Of a stretch of 64,000 nucleotides of DNA, positions 18,505 to 27,379 are shown piece by piece (the stretch's first letter is position 1; each line of letters begins with the position of its first letter). The DNA lies in assembly GCF_900618535.1 (NCBI RefSeq), contig NZ_UYJA01000003.1:1-64000 (forward strand). The letters are read 5' to 3'. Made by a program: the position numbers and the translations under genes. The stretch is from Pseudomonas bubulae. GTDB taxonomy: Bacteria; Pseudomonadota; Gammaproteobacteria; Pseudomonadales; Pseudomonadaceae. The notes below the pieces were generated by a model that saw nothing but the letters and a program-made list of their open reading frames with translations, did not search any database and was not told the origin of the DNA.

Positions 18505-19701
18505 GTGAAGCCCTATCGTGTACTGGTCGTTGAGGATCACCCTTTTCAGCATGAGTATTTGCTGAACGTTTTCAATGAGGTGGGTGGCTTTACAGTTGAC
18601 ACCGTTTGGGATGGCGATGGCGCGCTGGAGTGTCTGGCGCGTCATGACTATGACTTGCTGCTCAGTGACTTGCTGATGCCTGTGATGGATGGTGTGCAAC
18701 TGATCCAGAGAGTTGCCGCCCTGAAAAATAAACCGGCGTTGGCACTGATGAGCGCCTCGTCCCGGCGCATGCTGATTAGTGCGGGGCTGGCAGCAAAAAA
18801 CCTGGGTATTTCAGTGATTGGCCTGATCTCCAAACCGGTCGAGTTCAATGCGGTACAGCGCTTGAAAGAGCGAATGGAGCTTTTCCGCCTTAACGGTGAT
18901 ACGGACCCCTCACTGGCCATTGAAGTCGACCCGCAGAGTATCGAATTGGCCATGGCCAACGGGCAGATTCAAGCATGGTTCCAGCCCAAGAAATCCCTGC
19001 GCAACGGCAATATTCTCAGTGCAGAAGCCCTGGTGCGTTGGGTGCATCCCGAGGCCGGCTTGTTATTGCCCAAGGACTTTCTGACCTTGTTGATCAGCCA
19101 CGGTCTTGAAGAGCGGCTGTTGTGGCTGATGCTGGAGCAAACACTTCAAGCCCAAAGACAATGGCGAGAGCAGGGCTGGGATATTCCGGTTTCAATCAAC
19201 TTGCCCACGCATTTGCTGGATAACCATGCGCTCGCCGACCGTCTGCGCGACGCTGTGATTGCTGATGGTGGCGAGCCACGCAGTATCGTTTTTGAACTGA
19301 TGGAGAGTTCAACCACAGAAGAGCTCAGTAATTACTATGCGGGAGCTTGTCGTTTGCGCATGATGGGCTTTGGCTTGGCCCAGGATGATTTTGGCAAGGG
19401 ATTCAGCTCTTACTTCAATCTGGTTTCCACTCCATTCAGTGAGCTCAAGATTGACCGGTCGCTGGTACATGGCTGTGTCGAAAACGAGAATCTGGCGTCA
19501 GCACTGCGCAGCCTTGTTGAACTGAGCCGCAAGCTGGGCCTGACAGTTGTCGCCGAGGGCGTCGAGACACAGGCCGAACTCGAGTTTCTGCGCAGCATCC
19601 AGTGTGATCAAGTGCAAGGTTTCCTTATTTGCGGCGCTATATCGTGCGCCGACTTTGAAACTCTTTTACTGGACGATAGCTCTAAGCCATCACCGGGGTA
19701 G
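18505..19701 (+). CDS. REC-EAL response regulator, RocR/PvrR-like c-di-GMP phosphodiesterase
   Basis: The protein has 398 residues: a receiver domain (1-125) with phospho-acceptor Asp55, then an EAL domain (about 145-395). The residues needed for c-di-GMP hydrolysis are visible. They are Glu174 of EALVRW, Asn in SINLP, Glu in FELMES, the DD of DDFGKGF, Lys in LKIDRS, Glu in AEGVE and Gln in VQGF. It should therefore be an active phosphodiesterase controlled by phosphorylation. The GTG start at 18505 has a strong AAAGGAGG site. In P. aeruginosa RocR and PvrR act against the DNA-binding regulators of cup fimbriae; the same antagonism is inferred here. Confidence 0.9.
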   Translation: MKPYRVLVVEDHPFQHEYLLNVFNEVGGFTVDTVWDGDGALECLARHDYDLLLSDLLMPVMDGVQLIQRVAALKNKPALALMSASSRRMLISAGLAAKNLGISVIGLISKPVEFNAVQRLKERMELFRLNGDTDPSLAIEVDPQSIELAMANGQIQAWFQPKKSLRNGNILSAEALVRWVHPEAGLLLPKDFLTLLISHGLEERLLWLMLEQTLQAQRQWREQGWDIPVSINLPTHLLDNHALADRLRDAVIADGGEPRSIVFELMESSTTEELSNYYAGACRLRMMGFGLAQDDFGKGFSSYFNLVSTPFSELKIDRSLVHGCVENENLASALRSLVELSRKLGLTVVAEGVETQAELEFLRSIQCDQVQGFLICGAISCADFETLLLDDSSKPSPG

Positions 19702-19791
19702 CTGAGTGCGGCGCCACGGGTCTTGTTCTGCGCTCGATCTGTAGAAACCGGGGGCGCCGGACTTGCCATGTCATCAATGTGGAGCCAGGCA

Positions 19792-20439
19792 ATGCGCGAA
19801 TTAAAGGTAGTGATTGCCGACGATCATCCAGTGGTGGTACTGGGGCTTCGGGAAATGATTCAACGTGATGAGTATTTCTCCCTGGTAGGCGAGGCGCTGA
19901 GCTCGTCGCAGTTGGTCGAGCAGTTGCAGTTGCATCAACCCGAACTGCTGATTACTGATTTCAACATGCCAGGGGATGAAACCTATGGCGACGGTCTGCA
20001 ACTGATCGAGTACATCATTGAGCATTTTCCCGGGGTCAAGATCCTGGTGCTGACAGTCATGAGCAATCATCTGATTATCTCGCGCTTGCTGGAGCTGGGT
20101 GTGGCAGGCGTGATTGCTAAAAGCCATATCCGCGAAGAAATAGGCAAGGCCCTAAGTGCGTTGGCCAACGATCGGGACTATACGGCCCCGGCTGCTCCAG
20201 CCATCTCTGTGGTGACTAACCCCAAAGTCATTGATGAACGTTTCTCCACACTTTCACCCCGTGAAGTTGAGGTGCTGAGGCTGTTTGTTGCGGGCAATAG
20301 CGTGGGTGATATCGCCCGCCAATTGAACCGCAGCGTTAAAACCGTGAGCACCCAAAAGGTGGCTGCGATGCAGAAGCTGGAAGTGCTTAACGATCATGCC
20401 TTGCTGACCTATTGCATCAAAGCGGACCCCTTCGAATAG
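19792..20439 (+). CDS. NarL/LuxR-type response regulator, RocA1/RcsB-like (first copy)
   Basis: The protein has 215 residues: receiver with Asp56 (TDFNMPGD) and switch Lys in IAKSH, then a LuxR-type helix-turn-helix at about 150-210 (LSPREVEVLRLFVAGNSVGD). The FNMPGDE-x-YGDG insert is typical of RocA/RcsB regulators. The ATG at 19792 follows GGAG at seven bases; upstream in-frame ATGs lack a site. It is a close paralogue of the next gene. It likely activates the fimbrial operon at 27098-21130. Confidence 0.88.
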   Translation: MRELKVVIADDHPVVVLGLREMIQRDEYFSLVGEALSSSQLVEQLQLHQPELLITDFNMPGDETYGDGLQLIEYIIEHFPGVKILVLTVMSNHLIISRLLELGVAGVIAKSHIREEIGKALSALANDRDYTAPAAPAISVVTNPKVIDERFSTLSPREVEVLRLFVAGNSVGDIARQLNRSVKTVSTQKVAAMQKLEVLNDHALLTYCIKADPFE

Positions 20440-20466
20440 CTGTAGTGCTCTTCCAGTGCAGGAGTC

Positions 20467-21120
20467 ATGTTTGCCATGCCGCAAATGAAAGTCTTATTGG
20501 CCGACGACCATCCGATTGTGTTGATGGGCGTGCGTGAAATCATTGAGCGTGACCCGCGTTTCAAGGTTGTGGGCGAAGCAATGAGTTCCTCGGAGTTGAT
20601 CGACAAAATTTCGTTACTCAAGCCTGATGTGATTATTACCGACTACAACATGCCGGGTGACGATCAATATGGTGACGGCACTCGCCTGGTGGAGTACCTG
20701 CGCCGGCATTTTCCCGAACCCAAGGTATTGATCCTGACCGTTATAACCAATGCACAAGTACTGACCTGGCTGTATGAGCTGGGTATCAGCGGTGTCATTT
20801 CAAAGAGCGCTGGGCTTGAGCAGATCCTGGTGGCGCTGGACGCGTTCTATCGCCAAGGGCACTACCAGCAGGACCAGCCGCAAGGGGCCTTGAGTGAGGA
20901 CGCCGATGACCTTTCACAAAGGCTCAGCCAACTGACGGTCAAGGAGTTCGAGGTCCTGCGTCTGTTCTCTACGGGGGTGAGTGTGAGCGATGTCGCGCAT
21001 AGCCTGAACCGCAGCATTAAAACCATCAGTACCCTGAAGATTTCGGCGATGCGCAAACTCAATGTCGACAATGATCAAGCGCTGCTGATCTTGTGCGTCA
21101 AGGCCAATCTGTTTGCCTGA
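20467..21120 (+). CDS. NarL/LuxR-type response regulator, RocA/RcsB-like (second copy)
   Basis: The protein has 217 residues with receiver Asp59 in TDYNMPGDD and a LuxR-type DNA-binding domain. It aligns along its full length with the preceding regulator (ADDHPIVLMGVREIIERD against ADDHPVVVLGLREMIQRD), so the pair arose by duplication. AGGAG lies close to the ATG at 20467; the ATG at 20476 is a second possibility. It ends ten bases before the convergent end of the fimbrial operon. The two copies may bind different promoters or form heterodimers. Confidence 0.87.
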   Translation: MFAMPQMKVLLADDHPIVLMGVREIIERDPRFKVVGEAMSSSELIDKISLLKPDVIITDYNMPGDDQYGDGTRLVEYLRRHFPEPKVLILTVITNAQVLTWLYELGISGVISKSAGLEQILVALDAFYRQGHYQQDQPQGALSEDADDLSQRLSQLTVKEFEVLRLFSTGVSVSDVAHSLNRSIKTISTLKISAMRKLNVDNDQALLILCVKANLFA

Positions 21121-21129
21121 CGCAGCGGT

Positions 21130-21654
21130 TTACAGATAGATCATTTCCATCAATAGCGTTGAGCTGTAACTGCCGATTGCGGGCAGTTCCTCCCCGGTCT
21201 TGACCGGCCGCACTGAGAGCTGGAGCTTGAGCCGCGTTTCTTCAACCGGGAAGATCAATTGCTCGCCCAGCTTCAGGTCAATCACTTTCAACGTACTGGT
21301 CATGTCGCTCAGGCGGGTTTTCAGCCCCAGTCTGTCGAGCGTGGTGCGCAGTGTGCTGCTGTCAAAAGCACCATTGCCGGCGCTGAAACGCAGGTGTACC
21401 TGGCTGCCTTTGATGCATTGAAAGTCCAGGCTGACATCGGTCCAGCCGGTGATGTCCGAGTTCAGCGAGTTGAGGTTTGTCTTGGGGATATCCACGCTTT
21501 GCGAGGCCGGGAAGTTGGCTGTGCAGGGTGGTTTTATCAGAGTGCCGCCCACCTCTATCAGGGCGGCATCCTCTGCACAGATGGCCGGGCTGAGCAACAG
21601 CGCTGCGGTGGACAGCATCGCCACCCACAGGCTCACTCTGGCGAGCATGGACAT
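21130..21654 (-). CDS. Minor fimbrial subunit
   Basis: The protein has 174 residues: signal peptide to about residue 26 (LLLSPAICA), then a pilin domain with two cysteines (PPCTANFP and DFQCIKG) as in FimA-type subunits. It ends in the beta-strand motif SSTLLMEMIYL. The ATG at 21654 sits one base after the stop of the preceding gene (TGAGATG). It is the last gene of the fimbrial operon and is convergent with the second response regulator. Confidence 0.82.
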   Translation of the reverse strand: MSMLARVSLWVAMLSTAALLLSPAICAEDAALIEVGGTLIKPPCTANFPASQSVDIPKTNLNSLNSDITGWTDVSLDFQCIKGSQVHLRFSAGNGAFDSSTLRTTLDRLGLKTRLSDMTSTLKVIDLKLGEQLIFPVEETRLKLQLSVRPVKTGEELPAIGSYSSTLLMEMIYL

Positions 21655-21655
21655 C

Positions 21656-22147
21656 TCACAGGTACTCGATACTGATAACAGCCGAAGTGCTGAATGCACC
21701 CTCGGTCAACGCACCAAGGGCAATCAACTTTGCTTTCATACTCAGGTCGACCGTGCCGCTCTGGTTGGTCAGGTTGCGTTTGGTCCCGGTAATGTTGGCC
21801 GCCGTGCTGTCGCTGTTCCAGAGCAATGAATAAGCCAGATTGGTTTTGCCCGTTGAGGCCTGTGTGGTTGAGCCTTGAATCGTGCGGGCTGCCAGAATGC
21901 TCACCGCCAGTACCGAGTTGGCCGGGCAGGTCATGGTGAGGGGGATGTCGATCAGCGCGGCATCGGCCACCTGGTCATAACGCAGGCTGCCGAAGTTGGC
22001 GGTCAGCGTCTTGCTGCTGGTCAGGTTGCAGGGCGGACGCGTCAGGGTGCCGCTCAGGTTGATGGTCACAGTGTCTGTTACGGCGTTGGCGGTCGAGCTG
22101 AGCAGGCCTGCGAACAGTGTCGCAGCCAATGTCAGGGATAATTTCAT
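21656..22147 (-). CDS. Minor fimbrial subunit
   Basis: The protein has 163 residues: signal peptide ending ANA near residue 22, a Thr/Ser-rich mature pilin with the disulfide pair (RPPCNLTS, MTCPANS), and the C-terminal strand AVISIEYL. The N-terminal VTINLSGTLT has the alternating hydrophobic pattern of a donor strand. AAGGAG precedes the ATG at 22147; the longer open frame upstream overlaps the tip gene and is rejected. It resembles its downstream neighbour. Confidence 0.84.
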   Translation of the reverse strand: MKLSLTLAATLFAGLLSSTANAVTDTVTINLSGTLTRPPCNLTSSKTLTANFGSLRYDQVADAALIDIPLTMTCPANSVLAVSILAARTIQGSTTQASTGKTNLAYSLLWNSDSTAANITGTKRNLTNQSGTVDLSMKAKLIALGALTEGAFSTSAVISIEYL

Positions 22148-22166
22148 GGTTGAGCTCCTTACTTGA

Positions 22167-23093
22167 TCAGAGATAGGTGATGTTGAGGGTGTACTGACTG
22201 TAAAAATTTCCGGTAGGCGAAACACTGGTATTCAGGCGCGGGCGAAAACCAAGGCTGATGTTGTTGCTGCCATTGGTCAGCGCCAGCGTGCGTGGGCTGT
22301 TGAAGCTCACTGCCGTGTTGGTGTCAGCCCAGGTGGCAGCCATCGACAGACCGGCCAGAGTTGTGGCTGAAACGCCCGGGCTGCCGCTGATGGCCGCCTG
22401 GGTGGGTACCAGCGTGGCGGTCGCTTGCGTACCGCGAGTGCAATTCATGGTGATATTGGCAATTTGCTGCGAACTGGCGAAGTCATTGCTGCTGAGTGTG
22501 CCAAAGGGCAGGTTGAGGGTTTTTGCCGAGCCCATCGAACAGGCGGGCTGGATGACCCGGAAGCTGAGAATGACGGTCTGCAAGTAGTCGCCGTAAGCCT
22601 CATAACCTTGGATAGAGGTGTCTGTGAGCGTGACACTGACCATGTAGTTGCCAGGCGTGACGGGCGCCGTTCCATAAAGCAGAACGTTGTAGGAAAAGGT
22701 GTTGCCCACGTACAGCTGCACACAGCTCCACGGCATGCATGTAGTGGTCGCAGTCCCGATGGGCAGCTCGGGAACCATCAGTCCAGAGTTGGTATGAAAC
22801 ACCTGGACCTTGCTGCCTCTGCCCTGGTTGTAGAACTGGCTGTGCTGCAATGACGCGCCAAAGGGAAACCAACGGGTAACCCGGCAGTTGGCTGTCATGT
22901 TGGCGGTATAGCTGGTGGATGGCGCAAGGTCGCCCAGCTGAATGATGCCGGTGGTGCCCGTAGGGGTGCATGCGAGGTTGTTTTCAATCAGTGCAAACGC
23001 TTGCTGACTGACAAGTCCCAGCAACAGGCAGAGCAGCAACAAGCAGACTTTGACCAGCCCCGGACGAGATGATTTGACGTTTGATTCATGCAT
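22167..23093 (-). CDS. Fimbrial tip subunit or adhesin (two domains)
   Basis: The protein has 308 residues. The signal peptide is long and hydrophobic (about 10-34, ending AFA). An N-terminal domain (about 35-185) with Cys residues is followed by a pilin domain (about 190-308) beginning PACSMGSAKTLNLPFG and ending YTLNITYL. Two-domain subunits after the usher gene usually cap the fimbria and bind the receptor. The N-terminal part is not obviously like FimH; a spore-coat-U-like fold is possible. The ATG overlaps the usher stop by eight bases. Confidence 0.75.
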   Translation of the reverse strand: MHESNVKSSRPGLVKVCLLLLCLLLGLVSQQAFALIENNLACTPTGTTGIIQLGDLAPSTSYTANMTANCRVTRWFPFGASLQHSQFYNQGRGSKVQVFHTNSGLMVPELPIGTATTTCMPWSCVQLYVGNTFSYNVLLYGTAPVTPGNYMVSVTLTDTSIQGYEAYGDYLQTVILSFRVIQPACSMGSAKTLNLPFGTLSSNDFASSQQIANITMNCTRGTQATATLVPTQAAISGSPGVSATTLAGLSMAATWADTNTAVSFNSPRTLALTNGSNNISLGFRPRLNTSVSPTGNFYSQYTLNITYL

Positions 23094-25707
23094 CGGGAGT
23101 ACCTTGAGTGTCTGGCGATTTGGCATCGCAACGGATGGTCAGTTGCCCGATGCCAGTCTCTGACAGGTTGTAGGTGTTCAGGTCCAGGTCCTTGGCGCAC
23201 CAAGGCTGGCCGTTGACGTTGATCAGCAGCCGCGCCTTGTCCGGCACGCCAGTCATAAATACCCGGCCCTTGTCGGCTACCATCGCGCTGCTCAGCAGAG
23301 TGCCCTTGGGGTCATACAGCTGCGCTTCGGCGGCGAAAGGGGCGGGCTTGCCAGTGCTTGAGCTGACGCTGACCAGCAGGCGGCGGCCGTTATGGGTTTC
23401 GAAGTTGGCCAGGACAAAGGCACCACGATTGGGGGTGACTTCCTGTACCAGGTTGGCAATGTCGGTGTTGTCCGACAGTGAGTCAGTGTTGAGCGATACC
23501 TTGTTTTTGCGGTACGGCTGCGCCGAGGGAATAATCGTGTAGCCACTGCCGTTGGTCTTGATCCCGCTCTTGGTCAGCACGCCCACATCGGCGGCGCCGG
23601 GGGTGGCGACAATGATGTTGGTCTCGCCCAATGGCTGGGTGAACATCACGGTATTGCGGATGGCAACCACGCCGCCTTCCACGCCATAGTCCATCTGACG
23701 GGTGTTCTGATCCTTGTTATAGGAGCCGTGCCAAATGGCATTGGCCGCGTTGTAGCGGGCCGCCACCGAGCCGCCGAGCACGCGGTCATCGTCACTGATC
23801 TGCTGATTGATGCCCAGGTTGTACGACAGGGCATCGTCCTGCAGTTGCGAGCCGCTGAAGGTGGCATTGCGGCTGGCATTGCCGGCGGAGTCCTGGTTGG
23901 TGCTCAGGCCGATGCGGCTGCTGCTGCCCGGGCTGCCCAGCGGCAGGCTGACGCTCAGCGACACGCTACGGATGTCGTCGCCCATGCCGCTGTTCTGTGA
24001 CAGCCCCAGGTTGTAGGAGGCGCTGGCAACACTGAAGCTGTAGCCCAACTGAATGGAGGTATTGCTCTTGGCCCGGTTCCAGTAATCGGTTTTGGTCAGG
24101 TTGGCGTACATGCCGCCCCAGGTACCGAATTGTTGCGATACGTTGGCGGTAAAGCTGCTTTTCATATGGCCGGTCAAATAGGGGGAAAACGCCGCACTGT
24201 TATTCAGGGTTTCATCGACATAGGGCTCTAGCGAGTTGTTGGAGCGTGCGTTGATTGCCTCGTTGAAGCTGTAATAGCCGCTGGTGGAGTAGCGATAGCC
24301 AATCAGGCTGAAGCTGGTATCGGTCAGATCGATGGATTTGGAGTACCGGAAGCGATATGACTGGCCCGACAGCGTTTTGGCGTCTGCGCCCATGTCTTCG
24401 CTGATGGCATGGGTCACGTCCAGGGAAATCGCACCAAAGCCGGCAAAGTCGTGGGCAAAGCCAAGCAGCGCCGATTTGTATTGTTCGCTGACGATGCTGC
24501 CACCGAACAGCGTGGTGCCCTCGGTCAGGCCGCGGCGATAGGTGCCTTGTACAAAACTGGGCTTGGGCGAATTCTGCGCGCCTTCTGCCGGGCGATACTG
24601 GCCTGCGGTCACAGCGTAGCTTTGCTGGCCTTCACGCAACATGTAAGGCACAGAGGCAAATGACTGGATGTAGACCTGGCGCTCGCCATTGGGGCCTTCG
24701 ATGGTGACTTCGATATCGCCGTTGCCCGCGGTCGAGTACAGGTTCTTGAGGGCGAACGGACCTGACGGCACCCACTGTTCACTGATGACATAACCGCGCT
24801 GGCGCAATGTCACCAGCGAGCGGCCGTTGGCAACCCCACGCACTACGGGGGCAAAATTACGCGCATCATCGGGCAGCATGTCCAGATCAGAAGCGATCCC
24901 CACGCCGCGGTAAGAGATGGTGTCGAACAGATCGCTGTCGGTGGCGCTTTCACCCACCGTGGCAATGGCCATAAGGTTGCCCAGGTCGCGCTGGACATAG
25001 GTGTCCACCGATTTCCAGCTGCCGTCGACGTTAGTGCCTTTTTGCCAGGTCGAGAAATTGCGAAAGCGCCAGGCGCCGCTGTTGAACCCGCTATGAACAC
25101 TGCCGAACTGGGATTGGCGGCTGCCGAACTGGTTCTCGTAGTCGCTCCCGGAAAAACTGTAGTTGGCGAAGGCCACCTGCTCGCCATCGCTCCAGGTCTT
25201 GCGCCGGGTTTCAAACGGCACGCTGCCGATATACGCCTGGGGAACCTGCAGGCTCAAATGCTGCTTGTTGAAGTCGTAATCGTAGGTGACGCCGGTAAGG
25301 TCACGGTTGAAGTACACGCAATTGTCGGCGCTGATGTCCGCATTTTTCAGGCGTGTGGGGTCAATTCCCAAATCCATCAGGGCCTGAAGGCTGAAGCAGG
25401 GGAACAGGCCGTTGGGAGTCGATATCTGGCTCGCGGTTTCTCGCACAAAGTGCAGGTCGCGCTGCTCCACAAGCCGGTCATCCACTGACAGGTCAACCCG
25501 GTAGATCCCCGGAAGTTGACCCTGGCTCATGGCTTTTACTTGCTCGGCCACTTCGCTCGAAGCGTTGCCGCCGCCAATTTCCAGAAAAGAAGAGTCAAAA
25601 CTGTAGTCTGCATGCACTGCGGTTGTTGCAAGACCTGTAGCCGCAACGGTCATCGTGCTCCAGCACTTTACTCGGCGCGCGAAGGCGCACATGCGCAATC
25701 GCAGCAT
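23086..25707 (-). CDS. Outer-membrane fimbrial usher, FimD/PapC family
   Basis: The protein has 873 residues: signal peptide to about residue 33 (TTAVHA), N-terminal chaperone-binding domain (YSFDSSFLEIGG), a 24-strand pore with a plug, and C-terminal domains with a Cys pair (WCAKDLDL, TIRCDAK). The usher receives chaperone-subunit complexes and threads the fibre through the outer membrane. Length and motifs (GSYRPAEG-like plug edge, PYRKNKVSLNTDSL) are those of the family. It sits between the chaperone and tip genes, the usual order. Confidence 0.93.
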   Translation of the reverse strand: MLRLRMCAFARRVKCWSTMTVAATGLATTAVHADYSFDSSFLEIGGGNASSEVAEQVKAMSQGQLPGIYRVDLSVDDRLVEQRDLHFVRETASQISTPNGLFPCFSLQALMDLGIDPTRLKNADISADNCVYFNRDLTGVTYDYDFNKQHLSLQVPQAYIGSVPFETRRKTWSDGEQVAFANYSFSGSDYENQFGSRQSQFGSVHSGFNSGAWRFRNFSTWQKGTNVDGSWKSVDTYVQRDLGNLMAIATVGESATDSDLFDTISYRGVGIASDLDMLPDDARNFAPVVRGVANGRSLVTLRQRGYVISEQWVPSGPFALKNLYSTAGNGDIEVTIEGPNGERQVYIQSFASVPYMLREGQQSYAVTAGQYRPAEGAQNSPKPSFVQGTYRRGLTEGTTLFGGSIVSEQYKSALLGFAHDFAGFGAISLDVTHAISEDMGADAKTLSGQSYRFRYSKSIDLTDTSFSLIGYRYSTSGYYSFNEAINARSNNSLEPYVDETLNNSAAFSPYLTGHMKSSFTANVSQQFGTWGGMYANLTKTDYWNRAKSNTSIQLGYSFSVASASYNLGLSQNSGMGDDIRSVSLSVSLPLGSPGSSSRIGLSTNQDSAGNASRNATFSGSQLQDDALSYNLGINQQISDDDRVLGGSVAARYNAANAIWHGSYNKDQNTRQMDYGVEGGVVAIRNTVMFTQPLGETNIIVATPGAADVGVLTKSGIKTNGSGYTIIPSAQPYRKNKVSLNTDSLSDNTDIANLVQEVTPNRGAFVLANFETHNGRRLLVSVSSSTGKPAPFAAEAQLYDPKGTLLSSAMVADKGRVFMTGVPDKARLLINVNGQPWCAKDLDLNTYNLSETGIGQLTIRCDAKSPDTQGTPDA

Positions 25708-25742
25708 GAGGGGGGCCTTCCATTCAGCGGATTATTCAGTGA

Positions 25743-26441
25743 TCAATGTGGGGTAACGGGTGCGGCCTTGACTGTGCTGCCGTACTCGTTGATGTAGCTA
25801 AGTTCTAGGCTGTCGCTGTTTTTCAGCGCTATCGGAGTGGTGACGGTGCTGCCGGGCTTGATAACCTCGGGCATGCCTTTGCTGGCGCTGTTGTTGACCA
25901 GCAACTCACTGACCACTACGTTGTAGCCTGACGGGTTATGCACCGCCAATTTCCCGCCTTCGGTCCGCCACTGAAGTTTTTCAACAGCTTCGGGCAATGT
26001 GCCCTTGAGGTTGGCAGGGCGATAAAACAGTTTGATCGTGGTCTTGAGTGCTATTTGCAGCACGTTCTGGTTACGCTGTTCCTCGCTCTTGGCCGGGATG
26101 GCTTTGACATTGAGCAAAAACAGACTTTCTTTGTCATCGGGCAGGTTCTGAGCGTTGGTGGCAATGATGCGCAGAAGGTTCTGGCCCTTGGCATCCAGGC
26201 GAAACAACGGCGGTGTGACAATAAACTCATCGGCGCTGGCGTCGCGGTCATCGAACGGGCTGACCCACGACTGCACGAGATACGGCACACCGTCATCACC
26301 CGAGTTTGAGAGTGCAAGGTTGGCTTCTTTCTCCTTGCTTTGATACACAACGCGCGTAGAACCCACGTTGACGCCTGCATGAACCTGGGGCAGCCAGAAG
26401 CTTGCTGCCAGTGCCAAAAAGGCTGCAACTTTTAAACGCAT
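25743..26441 (-). CDS. Periplasmic fimbrial chaperone, PapD/FimC family
   Basis: The protein has 232 residues: signal peptide (ending VHA, about residue 22), then two Ig-like domains. The subunit-anchoring basic positions and the alternating hydrophobic G1 strand (RNQNVLQIALKTTIKLFYRP) are present, as is the C-terminal INEYGS motif. It caps pilin subunits by donating a strand. It is the only chaperone gene in this operon, whereas several P. aeruginosa cup operons have two. A 10-base-pair stem-loop separates it from the pilin gene. Confidence 0.93.
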   Translation of the reverse strand: MRLKVAAFLALAASFWLPQVHAGVNVGSTRVVYQSKEKEANLALSNSGDDGVPYLVQSWVSPFDDRDASADEFIVTPPLFRLDAKGQNLLRIIATNAQNLPDDKESLFLLNVKAIPAKSEEQRNQNVLQIALKTTIKLFYRPANLKGTLPEAVEKLQWRTEGGKLAVHNPSGYNVVVSELLVNNSASKGMPEVIKPGSTVTTPIALKNSDSLELSYINEYGSTVKAAPVTPH

Positions 26442-26464
26442 TAAGATGTCCTCTGGTTAACGCC

Positions 26465-26500
26465 AGAGCTCGCGATCAATCGCTATCAACCGCGAGCTCT
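26465..26500 (-). other. Stem-loop between pilin and chaperone genes
   Basis: AGAGCTCGCG and CGCGAGCTCT are exact inverse complements around a 16-base loop. They lie 17 bases after the pilin stop and 24 bases before the chaperone start. There is no T tail. In other fimbrial operons a structure here protects the pilin mRNA or partly stops transcription, so the pilin is made in excess. Confidence 0.75.
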
Positions 26501-26516
26501 TCGTTAAATGCATAAA

Positions 26517-27098
26517 TTACTTGTAGGTAACGTCGAAACTGGCCAATGCATTGACTTTACCGGTGCCGATGCCACGCACACCCGGGGTCTCACCCGAAGC
26601 TGCGGTGTCGGCAACCAGGCGAACATAGGATGCGGTGAAGTCGAAGGTGTTGGACTGCGGACGCAGAACGTAATCGTTGCTGGCCGTGTTAAGTGGCAAC
26701 TTGTTACCGGTGCGCGCGTCGTTGATCTGGATACCAACGCCGGGTACCTGGTTGTCACCGGTCATGCCCAGCACGGTTGCATCAGTGCCAGCTTGTTGGC
26801 CGCTGAATTTGATGGAGGCGTTTTTCAGGGTCGAGCCGCTGCAGTTTTCCAGCGAGATCGAAAATGGTGTGGCGCCAGCAGTGGCGACAGCCCCTACAGT
26901 GTTAGGGAAGTCGGCAATACGGACCTGGCCCATATCAACCGCTTTTTTAACGCTTTCGCTGTTGATGGTGCATGCGTTGTCGTTGATAGTGCCGGTGAAT
27001 TCAACCTGACCATCAGCCGCTTGAGCGGTAGCAGCAGCCATTACGATCAGCAGCGAAGAGCCACAAAGCGCGGTGTATTTGCCAAATTTATGAAACAT
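26517..27098 (-). CDS. Major fimbrial subunit (type 1-like pilin)
   Basis: The protein has 193 residues: signal peptide to about residue 27 (TAQA), mature start ADGQVEFTGTINDNACTI. The disulfide pair (NACTI, LENCSG) and final strand (NALASFDVTYK) are those of FimA/CupA1-type pilins. As first gene of the operon, with a structured gap after it, it is probably the most abundant product. The start follows AGAGGGCTTCTC, a weak to moderate site. The divergent sensor kinase begins 281 bases away. Confidence 0.92.
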   Translation of the reverse strand: MFHKFGKYTALCGSSLLIVMAAATAQAADGQVEFTGTINDNACTINSESVKKAVDMGQVRIADFPNTVGAVATAGATPFSISLENCSGSTLKNASIKFSGQQAGTDATVLGMTGDNQVPGVGIQINDARTGNKLPLNTASNDYVLRPQSNTFDFTASYVRLVADTAASGETPGVRGIGTGKVNALASFDVTYK

Positions 27099-27379
27099 GA
27101 GAGAAGCCCTCTACAAACCAATGATGTGTGATTTCCATTATTTAATGCCCCCCCTGCCAACGGCTCGCCGCGGCAGGTGATGCAAAGGATGCAATTGCCA
27201 GAGGAGAATCCCCATCAGACAATTCCTGTTCGGCTTGCTCAGGCCATTTCGAGGGCGCAGAAGTGGCGGCTCAAGGCTCGTGGCGAGCGCAGTGGGGGCT
27301 GGCGGATAGTGCAATGTGTAACCCTTTGGCTAGCAACAGGCTTGCCTATTTCCTCCCAGGTCATCGACGGCGCTAAATC
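27099..27379. promoter_or_regulatory. Divergent control region, fimbrial operon / second sensor kinase
   Basis: These 281 bases hold no convincing gene. They must contain the promoter of the fimbrial operon (leftward) and that of the kinase (rightward), and are the natural target for the two LuxR-type regulators. A short frame from ATG 27180 to a stop at 27383 overlaps the kinase start as ATGA and could be a leader peptide. No clear -10/-35 or repeated operator was identified by eye. Confidence 0.5.
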
